64,000 nucleotides of DNA from Hirudinaria manillensis (taxonomy: Eukaryota; Annelida; Clitellata; Hirudinida; Hirudinidae). Below, in pieces: positions 48,427-59,452 of the stretch; the first letter of the stretch is position 1, and the number at the start of each line of letters is the position of its first letter. The stretch covers positions 7,380,001-7,444,000 of the forward strand of contig CM067530.1 in the NCBI GenBank assembly GCA_034509925.1. The letters run 5' to 3'. Below the pieces are notes generated by a model. The model ran no database searches. It was given only the letters and a program-made list of their open reading frames with translations, and was not told where the DNA came from. Position numbers and translations under genes: made by a program.

Positions 48427-50505
48427 ATGACTTCCAACGAACGAACACCACTATTGGGTACTTTATGCTTTTCCATATTGAGTGATTTTTAACTTTTTTT
48501 TATCAGCTTGTTACTAATTTTTGGCATACTCGATGTATCAACGATTTTCTTCACCACAATCTGGCCTCAATATAGTTAATCATATTGTGGGCCAATATTG
48601 GTCATTCATATATTCACTTAATCATTTTAAAGCACCTGCCAGGGAAATGGTAATAGATGAACTAGATGCTGATGAACTGCCCCAACCAATTTTTTCCAAT
48701 AGTGGAACTCCTTCTGTTAAATGTAAAGTATGCAACAATCTAATAGATCTTGATGGAAAACTGGATTGTTATGTAGTTAAATGCCACTGCTGTCAAGAAG
48801 CTACGGTAAGTCAGAGCACCTGAGTACTATATAATCCAATAATTTTGATTTGTGAGATAATTAATAAAAATCATTAACTAACTTTAAAGCCAATCAAGGC
48901 CCCACCTATTGGTAAGAAGTATGTGAGGTGTCAGTGTCACTGTTTGCTTATCTGCAAGGCTGGTTCAAAAAGAGTGGCATGCCCCAGAGAGAATTGGTCT
49001 GTGTTCGATATTTAAACCACTTTTGCTTGTTTAACTACATAACAATGCAACATTGGCCAAATGGTAGTAGCAATGGTCACTATGCATCATGTTCACAACC
49101 CAGTCAGCATCATCAGGGTGTTATATAAATTTTCAGATTGATTAAGCCATGCCATTGCATCTCGTTATGGTATTCCAAAGGCTCAATTAGCTCAATACGA
49201 ATTACTTTTATGATTTTGGTACAACAACTGAACTCAAACAAAAATTTACTTAATATTTGGTAAATTCTGAATTATTTCATTTACACATATTTGTAATATT
49301 TAAGGATGGCAAAAAGGTTTATTTAACAATAACTATGATGATTATTATAAATATATCACTTTTTATTCATACAACGACAATAATTCATCCTTATTTTGTT
49401 CATTGAATAACTTTTGAATTCTCCATTCTTTGATAGCAAGTTGATAATCATCCTCGAACCATCGTTTGAAAATCAAGGCCAACCAAGTACAGTTTCTCTG
49501 AGAGTTGTATGTGGACATTGTCAGCAGACCTTCTTTGTTAGTATTTTTTAAATTGTTTGTCTTTCAATTTTTTTTTATGACTTTTGCAGATTTATTTGAT
49601 GTCCTCTGTATATTAGCAAAATCTTGGCATTCATGTTATTCAACGTAATAAAGAACAATAATCAATTAAATAGTGGTATAATAATTTCATACCACTGTAA
49701 TTTGTGCTCTTAGCTTGTTAGTAAGACCAACAAGTTCAAGTCTTTGACATCTGATTCACTCATTAAATTCATACACATTCATATTTTCTTCAAGACTATA
49801 CTATATTTTAAGCAAACATTCCCTGCATTTTTGTAGTTTTCATCTACTGGGCACCTAGCAAGATGTCCTCACTGCAAAAAAGTGTAAGTTTGGTAATTGC
49901 AGGGGCACAGGTCATCTTGTAATTCTTGTTTTCTTTATAGATCAAGCATTCGACCCGAATATGAAAGGAAGTATTCTATGATGTTCATGTTAATTGGCAT
50001 CTTATTCCTCATAACTGGTAGCATTCTTTCAGTAAGTTGGCCGTTTATGTTAAGCCTTCGTTTAATGTGAAGAAAACTAACATTGACACTAACATCCTAA
50101 TTAATTCAGGGTCTTACCGCCCCATATGCAAACACATACAAAGTATTGTATGCTGGCTACATTAGTAAGATTTTGCTTTTATATAGTTGATAAAGATGGT
50201 TGCACAATTTTGTCATGCGACATCGTTAATGCTGCTTGCAATTACTTGCTGCGGCTTTCACATTCAAAGTAGTCTATTTAGTCCTTTCAGGAAGACAAGG
50301 AATGCATTTAATATGGTTATTTATTTAACTACCATCATTTAGTGATAGGGCTGTTTGATTAATGTTTTTGCAATGATGGAACATCATTTCCTCCATATTT
50401 CTAACAGCCCTATTCCTTCTGGCTATCATCACGCTAGCAAGAGCCATCCACTATTCCTGCATCAAAGTAAGCAAAATTGAGGGCTCTCCAGCCTACTCAG
50501 TCTGA
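48427..50505 (+). CDS. PIP4P: Type I/II phosphatidylinositol-4,5-bisphosphate 4-phosphatase (TMEM55 family)
   Basis: Eight exons (48427-48457, 48633-48805, 48890-48996, 49437-49536, 49837-49883, 49941-50031, 50110-50164, 50408-50505) close in phase to 233 residues. The family is a late-endosomal/lysosomal membrane protein that removes the 4-phosphate of PI(4,5)P2 and affects lysosome positioning. The N-terminus [11 protein letters not shown] matches the family's ERSPLL start. It has paired Cys motifs ([25 protein letters not shown]), the catalytic CX5R box CKAGSKR, further zinc-type pairs ([19 protein letters not shown]), and two C-terminal membrane segments ([16 protein letters not shown] and [16 protein letters not shown]). 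The vertebrate paralogue (PIP4P1 or 2) cannot be distinguished. Confidence 0.93.
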
Positions 50506-50838
50506 CATGGACAAGCCAATTTTTCAGGCCATTTTCTGAATTTGTAATAAAATATTATTTTAATTCTAAAGTGATCTGAATACTAAGCAATTAATTTTTG
50601 TGGTCAATGATGAATGAAAATTAACTGAATTGTTAGAAAATGTGAATGACTGTAAGTTATTACGGTGTCAACCAGTATTAACTCTGTTACTTTTGAATGT
50701 GAAGAACATTTTCATGCGAACTGTTTAAGAACATTCCAAATTTCAAAAGAGATTAGTAAAAATCGTTGTTTGTAAATGCTTGTCATAATTAGCATTCTTG
50801 AATAATTTCATTTGTTGAAAAAACTATAGTCAGTATTG

Positions 50839-53800
50839 CTAAGGACTTACTGGCTTGTTCATGACATCCCAAAGGAACTTGAAACAAAATGTGTATTGGA
50901 ACTGTTTTGAAATTACATGAATTACAGTGAATTGATTAGTTATTGTTCAAACATTGAAATTGTTCAAGTCTTAAACTTACATGAGAGTTTATGAAGGGAA
51001 ACCTTTTTGATTTGAGATGTTTTATTACATGGAAAATATCAATGGACTTTTCCCTCAGAAATTTTTCATGTAGAATGAAGCATGCCCCAAGTAGACCGCT
51101 ATAGCTGGCTCCATCAATACAGTGGATGACTATGGGAGTCCTTGGTAATGAACTCCTGATTTGGTTAATGTCTTGGATAATTTCCAAAACCGAAGCACGT
51201 GGGGTCGGCACACGATCGCACGTTTTCCAAGATTTGAATCGAAAGTGCAGAACCTCTCGGGTCTCTTCTTCAGAAAGTGAATTGCTGATAAGTTTGAGTC
51301 TTTCGATATCAAAATGCTCACGAGATTCTGTTTCTAAAGATTCTATATCAAAATGCCCTGCTAAACCTTTCTCTTCACGTGGTATGTATGAGGCAGAACT
51401 GATGTTTACCGAATCTATAGGGTTAATATTTACTATGCATAGGGAATTTGTTTCATAAACCATTTGCCAGAAATCTGTCACTGTTTCGGGGAGGGGTGAC
51501 TGTGTGATGATGAGGAAGTGCTTTTCTTCATAAGAATTCAGGAATAGGGCATTTATGTAGTTCTGGGTGGCTGCCTCACCATTTTGGTCTGTCAGAATAG
51601 TTTACAAATTCAAAATCAGAATATTATTAAAAAAAAAAACTATAAATTTCATTGTACATCACAATCCAGATTATTGATTCAATTTTTCTATTAGAGAATT
51701 TTTTTTGATGGTTAATTTAAAGTTTGTCTTAACGCCACACCAAGTGCATTCCCCAATAATGAGCATAAACTTAAGATTTGGATAAACTATTACCCCATAT
51801 TGTTTGGAAAAATGGATACAGTTGATAATCAATTATATTAGTAATTTCAGAAATAATGAATCGAACAATGAATTAATAAATAAATTACTTGAATTCTCTA
51901 ATTTGCAAAGTCTGACACGATCTTCATCCCTTGGAATGAAGTCAATGATTTGGAATCGATTTTTTTCTTTGTTCTGAGGGCTCATTCCAACTGAGCACAT
52001 CTTCTCATTTGGCTTGGAAGAAAATTTTTCTAGAAAGTTAAACTGTTGTTTGAGTGAGCTTAATTTAGTGTTGGGATCAATGCTTTTCAGCTCGTTGAAT
52101 AACGTGGCCATGTTGCTATGATCAATAAACTGTTCTCTATAGGGGATCTGTAGAGCCTCAAAAAGAAGGTCGTAGATCAAATTGTAGTGCTTCAGTGACC
52201 TCACCATCGATGGACGGCTTCCTCGCATGCTCAGACAGGTCTGGTAAACATTTACCAGCTTATTTCTTTTGCTGCTTCTTAAGCAGCTATCTAGAGCTAT
52301 GAAGACTCCTGTCCTACTTATTCCCGTGCTACAATGAACCAACCAGCAGTTGGGATTTGCATCCATTTTCACCTTCCTCCAAAATTCCAAAATGTTTAGA
52401 TGCTGATTTGAGAAGTTCCAAGATAAGAAATGGTACTGTTTCAACATAAATGACTTCCTGTCTGAGAGATCTGAAGAAATTGATATCTCAAACGTCCTTA
52501 TGATAAAGTTTGCAAACTTTTGAGTTCCTTTCTTTATAACAAAAATCTTGCCATATTTGCGAAGATAGTCATCTTCTGGCCAATATTGTTCGCATTTGAC
52601 GATGTTGTCTTCCACAAGTTGTGACAGAAAAATTATTGCTGAGATTTTTCTACAGTAGATCATTGACCAAAAGTCGCAAATAGTTTGAGGTGAAAAAGGA
52701 CTTTGTGCTGCAATGTATGTTTTACCTCCTTTCTTTGTGTTGCGGAAGATGAAATTTGCATTGATGTAGTCGCTTCCTATACAATTTCGAAGTTTTACTC
52801 TGGTATGATCGTAGGCCAGAATATGTTCAAATCTGTTTTTTGACCTGTTTTCAATTTGTTTGGCCACTTCACATGCAAACATAGATTCACTGGGAAGCCT
52901 TTCAAATTCCTCTTCTATTGATATAGGTGGATGCTTGGCAGATTGCATAGAATTTTCTAAGACCTCGTGATCATCCCAATAAATCGGGTGACGAGAAGTT
53001 TCTAGAGACCAGATATCACTCCACTTTTTGCTTGGTTGATATCGATTATCAGGGGTAACTAAATAAGAATCACCGAGGATAATTTTATCCTCATCTTTTT
53101 CAGAGAATCTTTTTCTCCAGCAGCAAAAGTAAATCACAAGGATTAACAATAATATCAGTAGGGCTAGCAATGATAGCACTCCTGCCAGCACCCTCAAATC
53201 AATTTGTGAATTTATTGATTCATTTTTCGAAGGATATTTAGAAGTTTCGTCTGTGGGAGATTGAAGTGTTTTCACAGGTTGCAAAGTTTTAGAAAAAGAC
53301 ATTTTTGTATCTCCATCCACAGTACTGGTAACAACATAGTAAAACACATAATACTTGTTTGTTTCCAGTTCCTTATTTAGAAAATGACCATACATCTTTC
53401 CGTCACCCACAGTGAAATTGCTTTGAGGCATAACTTGATCGGGACTCAACCATGCACACGTGTATCCTTCCAAGTCCAGATTTTCAGCTGGATCCACTGC
53501 ATTAAACTCAGATTCAATAGACCTTTTGACAATCCCATTTGTCATGCTTACATTAACAACAATGTAATATCCAGAAAGAGGACCTGTTTTAAGGATTGCT
53601 GGTTCAATTCTCAATGTGACAGTGGAATTAGTTAGTCCCAACACGATAGGAGCTGGTGGAGGGGAGGGTTGACTCACGCTTGTCCAAATTTCAATAGAAG
53701 CTGGAAGTCCAAAATGATTTCTGTTTTGTGCAAACACTGATATCTTATATAAAACAGCATAAGCTAGGTCACAAAATGTGGCCTGCATATCAGATGGTCC

Positions 53801-56800
53801 TTTGGCCAATGTTCTAGAGAAGGAGGCAGGTGCTACTGAAATTGATTGACAGGTGACCTGGATAATTTATGAAAACTTTGTTCAACTGACATCTAGTTTG
53901 GAGAGGCATTAAATTCTAACATTGAAGCCTGTCAGCAATCCATTCAATAATAGGGGAAGCTTCCAAATTACTGAGATGCAACTTTCATTTCTAAACGTCT
54001 TGTTCAAGTCCCTTGGAGGTCCAGGTTGTCCGTCAAGAGTCTTGAAAACCACAGGACTCGAAAGCAAACTCCACCCATCGTTCACATCCAGAAGAACCTG
54101 TGCCTGCAACTGAAGAATCCAAAACCTTGAATGCAACACAGATGTGGTCTCAAAGTATTCTGCCAATTTTCTCCAGTATTTTATTAGACTTGTTTAATAA
54201 TATATACTTAAGAATCACAGACATTTCATAAATCTACAAGACTATTAAGAAATGCAGATTCTTTACTTTACCAGTATTTCATAAGACATCCCTGGGGTGA
54301 GACCGGTCAGATTTAATTTAGTTTCGTTGCTTCCACTCAAAATGTAATTCTTTCTGGCAGTACTTTCAGATATTGAGTAGATGATTTTGTACTGGATAAC
54401 CTGCACTGATTCAGGCACTCTGCTTAACCATCCAAGATAAAGGGTGGATTCATTTGACCACAAGAGGGTAATATCTGTAGGGCCTAAAGGTGCTGAAACA
54501 GAATGAATAACAATTTTTATGTTAGATTACCTTAAGATCTAATTTAATAATGCATATTTTAATGCTTCTGACCCTTTAAAATGAAATGTAAATAAGTTTA
54601 TATTTATTTATAGTATTATCATGATCAATGGAGACCTGAACGAAAACAAAGGATTTAAAATAAATTAATAAATCTATTGTGAAAATAAAAATTAGGTACA
54701 GCTGCCGGCTAAACACTTAACTAGCTTCAAGTCAACTCTTGAAGTGAATTGAAAATGTTTGTATTCATGCATTGAAAAACATGGTTTCCTTGAAATCAAT
54801 TATATGCAATTGAACAAATGAGGGTAATAATAACAAACACCAACTCGACCTAATTGAAAAACACTAATTAACACTAGTTAAGCAGAACTCTAAACGTGAA
54901 TAAATCTTGAATTTCCAATTTGTTGAGACTTTGTCTTGGTGTCACTGCACGTGAAGATGCTTGATGGGTTGTTGGAGCCATTGTTGTTGATATTGTTGTT
55001 GATGTTGTTGGTATGGTTGTTGTTGTTGTAATGCTGGCTGTGGTGAATTTGGCTGACATTTGACCTTTGGTGCTTTTAATCTGGGTGGTCCAGTCTTTGT
55101 TGAGGTGAAGAGTTAGCAAATACAAGTTATTAATAAATAACCTTTAAGAAATTAATATGCGACATCAATTCAGCTAACAACAACTTGATTAAAACAAATA
55201 AAACAATTGTTAAAAATAAATCACATATTTTAATAGTAATTACAATATAAGTAATCACGTTATAAATTATAATCATTTATATATATTATAATATATATAA
55301 TAAATATAATATATATATAATATATTATTATATATTATATTATAATATATAATAATATATTAAATATATATATATTATAATATATTTATTATATATATTA
55401 TAATATATATATTATATTATAATTCATAATATAATCATGGTTGTTATCAATTAGTAACCTTAACACAAGTAATATTGTTAGTATCATTGCAAGTAACCTA
55501 TTTCAGGCCACAACAAATAAATAAATTTAATATCAATTTAAGCACCTTGATCATAATAATTCTGTAATTGTTTGCTAATGATCAATATCTTGCTGAAGGC
55601 TTATCACGATTGTACTTAAGACATGCAACAAATCACCAATGCAGTGGTCACTGGGTATAACAGGGCTGGACTTTGGTCCTATGAGTCCATCCATGGCCTT
55701 GTTAAAGTCACTCCAAATGGTTTGAACCCTAAATTCATAGCTGCTCCAAGGATCTTCCACTGGAAATTGAATTGATTCGAAGATTCCTTCCCTTGTTATG
55801 TTTCCAGTCAGCTTGTTACATTTCATTGATCCATTAATACATACCTCAACTCTGAATGAAAAGATAAATATTTTAAATATAATCAGATAAATATCAAGAA
55901 CCTAAACTGAAGATATCCTTTGATGAAAAACCTGTATGAGATTATTGTCAATTCTATATCTCCCACATCCTCAGTGGCTGACCAAGGCTCCCAGTAAACA
56001 GTGGTTAAGTTGCATGTTATGTTGCCAACCCAAGGTGCATTCACAAGTCTGGGAAGTCCTGCATAAACAATGAGCTACTGAAACTTCAAATGTATGACTG
56101 CCAATAAATGAAGTGATAAACTCAACGGCTAAACTGTGATTAAAGCATGTTCAAACCAGTGCCACTTACCTCACAAGAATGAAAGAGAGAGTGCTACACA
56201 AACAAATACATCAGTAACATATTTATGGGAAAGCCTTTTACTATCACTCAATAAAATTTGAGAAGAGTCGAACTATGAATTATCACAACAGCCTTTTTCA
56301 GATCAAACTGATCACAAGAACTCACTCGTCTGACAACCAGCACCTCCCCATTCTTCATGGCAGAGACAAAACCCTGAGACGGGATTGCATTCATCATCAT
56401 TATGACAGTGGCATGTGAACTTGCAATTGATACCGAATGTAGCATTTGTGCAAGCTAAAAATTTCAATTCGTGCATTTACAACACTAAAAAGTTAATGTA
56501 TAAAATTCTTTTATAAGAAGAGATGGGGATAACTGGAAATTTTGGAATTTTAAATAATGTATAATTTATTACAACATTTATTAGATTAATCCAATTACAT
56601 TGTACTAAATTATGTTTCTCATTAAAGAAAAGACTAGATTCTGGGAATTATTGAATAAGTTGACAAAAAATGGTTTTCATGCAAGGGAGACAAGCCTTAA
56701 AGGCAACATTAGGGGAACATTAACAATTCTCTACTGCTAAAATGTTTTATGTAAAATGCTTCTGAAGTTTACTCTGTTTTACTAATATACTAGAGCCTAA

Positions 56801-57165
56801 GTTCTAACTATTTTTAAAAAAAAACTTTTCTCTCCTATTAAAACTTTTGCGGACGTATATGTTAAGGACAACTACAATCTATCAAAACGGTTCTGAAAAC
56901 TAACGAATTTGGCAGAGTGGAGCCCCTTGCCACCCTCTAGCACATTGATAGTCAAGACATAGTCTCTCCGCAAAGCAAAACTTCGGCTCCAAACATTTGC
57001 AGGTCTTGTCTTGCGATTCTTGCAATAAAATGTTTGATATGATTTGTAATGTATGACCGATTCTCTAATATTATTCAAACCTGCAGATGATATTAAAATC
57101 ACAATGATTATTACTGAGGAATTCGCCAGTGAATGTAGCATGAATTGCAACCCCATCCCATACAT
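50839..57165 (-). CDS. Receptor-type protein tyrosine phosphatase with EGF, FN3 and two degenerate PTP domains
   Basis: Eleven exons (57165-57081, 57018-56905, 56454-56326, 56058-55932, 55851-55637, 55094-54930, 54492-54272, 54103-53921, 53857-51889, 51588-50981, 50901-50839) close in phase to 1292 residues. Order: signal peptide (1-28), EGF-like modules (CKCLEPKFC, GWQGAPLCQ, FGINCKFTCHCHND), FN3 repeats separated by a Thr-rich mucin-like segment (about residues 225-280), a further pair of FN3 repeats, TM at about 637-660 (VLSLLALLILLLILVIYFCC), membrane-proximal D1 (about 720-985) and D2 (about 1070-1280). D1 keeps the P-loop VHCSTGISRTG with Cys and Arg, YINAN and YDHTRVKL. However, WPD is WNF and the Q-loop reads MVR. 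D2 has HCIDGASYSG (no Arg). It ends FQYTFCFKF, the usual PTP end. PIP4P lies tail-to-tail. Confidence 0.88.
55262..55435. repeat. (TA)n-rich low-complexity tract in an RPTP intron
   Basis: About 170 bp of TATAATATAT-type sequence without other content. Confidence 0.8.
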
Positions 57166-57819
57166 TCCTTAGAAACCGTGTCATTTACCTTAGCAAATTT
57201 GATTAAAAATGAATTTGCCCCTAATTGCAAGTCTTTTATTTAGAATTTGGGGTCAGTAAATTATTAATAGTATTTTGATATATCATTCTATTCTTATTCC
57301 ATCCTATGACGATATATTTTATTTTACAGGCCTTTCGAGGTAAGGATATCCACTTGGTGACATCATAAATATATATATATATATATATATATTTGCCGGA
57401 ATTCTATATATTTTATGAAATCATTTTTTCAATTACAATCTACATTTATCCAATACCATTAATATTAATGAGCCTCTATTGGGCTTGCTGACTTTGGCAA
57501 TAATGTATCAAAAAATTGATTATAGAAGCAATAACTCTGTTATGATTTGTAAAAATTGTTCTATTCAGCATTGAAATATTTACAAATTAATTGATATTAT
57601 CAAAAGCGCTTGATGTTTGATGATTAAACAACTTATTAAAATATTAAGGAGTCTTTCTAAAAATACCTACCACTCCCTAATGTGTCACTGTTAAGACACG
57701 ATTTGCTGAAATCATTCAAGCATGAAATACTTACAATATAAGTATTTCTTGCCTTAGTCTTGATTGAAGGATTCCATCAGGATTTGTTCAGTTGAAGAGA
57801 CAACCTTTTAAAATTACAA
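57166..57819. promoter_or_regulatory. Head-to-head spacer between the RPTP and the 57.8-kb gene
   Basis: 650 bp, AT-rich, with a (TA)n tract of about 24 bp at 57368-57391. No coding exon seen; it should hold both promoters. Confidence 0.35.
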
Positions 57820-58727
57820 ATGTTGCTACAAATTGGACTTTTTATGCTGCTAATTGGCACAAGTTATTTTGGTAAGTATCACCATTACTTTTTTAAAAAT
57901 TATTTCTCACATTCCCTCAAGAAAATCATTTTACTGATCAAAGACACGTTTATGTTCTGAACTTCACCATGTGTCTGACGAAATGGTTTGAAAGCGTATT
58001 ATATTAAAATTATATAAATGTTTTTATCTCTTCAATATGATTGTTTTGAGAAAACTTTACGTTATGGTTCCTTCATAATTAAATTTAATCGCATAAATAT
58101 AATAAGGTCGCATTTTTAATTATCTAAACTGAGCTAATAATAAATATTTTGCGGATTGTAATTAATATACAAAGTAAATATAAACAAGTAAGGATAAGTC
58201 ACAGGACTTGTGTATAATAAAGACGCTTTTTATTAAAAGTGATTCTATTATGTGAAGAAATTGTTTTTTTGTTTTTGACAGTCAAAGCACAGCAAAATGC
58301 AGAAAATCGTTTTGATACGTTCTTGAACTTTGCCCCCGAATATGTTGCTCTCGTGGGTCTCGGGATTTTGTTCTTCGTTCTATTCATCATCGTCATCGTC
58401 ATCATCGTCCTCACGGGAACAAGGGTGTGTTCAGGAATTCTAAACTTCATTTTTATTTTAACTTAATGGATAGGAGATAACTTTGCAAATGGGTATCAAA
58501 TTAAATTGGGTGAAACATACGATAGAATAAATTATTAAATTATTATTATTTATTATTGTGTATTATATAAATGATACCTTATTGCCGATCATTTTCTAAA
58601 GTATGTATCAAACATTCGCGCAGCTTTAATAATTTTAATCACTTTTAATCTGCGACTGTTCCATTTCAGAGGCATCTACGATGATCCCATCGAAATCAAG
58701 ACCTGTAAATATCACGTGACTTCTTAG
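57820..58727 (+). CDS. Very small secreted-pathway single-pass membrane protein
   Basis: Three exons: 57820-57871, 58282-58426 (or 58424) and 58670-58727. Exon 1 encodes a signal peptide (MLLQIGLFMLLIGTSYFG). Exon 2 encodes a mature N-terminus of about 25 residues (QQNAENRFDTFLNFAPE), a long membrane span (VALVGLGILFFVLFIIVIVI) and TGTR. Using the donor GT|GTGTTC the last exon adds GIYDDPIEIKTCKY and ends HVTS (84 residues); the alternative donor gives 69 residues ending RHLR. It does not match FXYD, DAP10/12 or Crumbs tails that I know. The isoleucine/valine run comes from an ATC/GTC triplet stretch, so part of the span may be repeat-derived. Function unknown. Confidence 0.5.
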
Positions 58728-59452
58728 AAAATTTACTTAGAATTTTGCCTGTTGGAGTTGGTGAATGACATTTCAAATGAAATCATGAAATGGAAATACA
58801 GCATAAATCACAAATAATTCGCATCTTGTTATAAATTATGATAAATAATGCCATGTTATAATAAAACTGTTGTGCCTTAAAAAATGCGAAACATTTGAAA
58901 TAAATGACAAATTTATTTGGTATTTTAAATCTATATTCATGATTAAGCACATGAGCATGTGAAAGTCACGAAATGGTCGGTCGAACCATTGCTATAAAAA
59001 CGCCTAGCAGGAAAAATTGGATCAGCGCAGGTTCGATGTTTAAGGTAAACTCCTCATTCGAAATTAATTGAGTCATTACCAGCACCAACCAATACGCAAT
59101 TAAATATCAATAAGCAATTGCAATAACGATGATTATTGCACCATGTAATTTTCTGTGAAGTTGCTTCAGTTCTATCGGGTAATTAGATGCAAATTTTGTA
59201 TAAGAAGTGAAATGCTTACGATTCCGAGGGTTATTCCGAAACATTGCAATGTTCTCTGAGTACATTATTAATGCGTTGAAGGGGCATAGCCCTGCATCCC
59301 TCTCCAAAAAACAAATCTGCCTAGGGACGTGGCAAAAGGTGCATGGCGAAAACTAGCATCTTCGACTATAAGCCGGCCTTTTCGATCCCAAGAGAAGTTC
59401 TTGATCAGTTATTTTTAGAAAAATTATTTCTAGGTCGATTGGAGTATGCCTA
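58728..59452. other. Spacer upstream of the globin
   Basis: No exon recognised; should contain the globin promoter. Confidence 0.35.
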
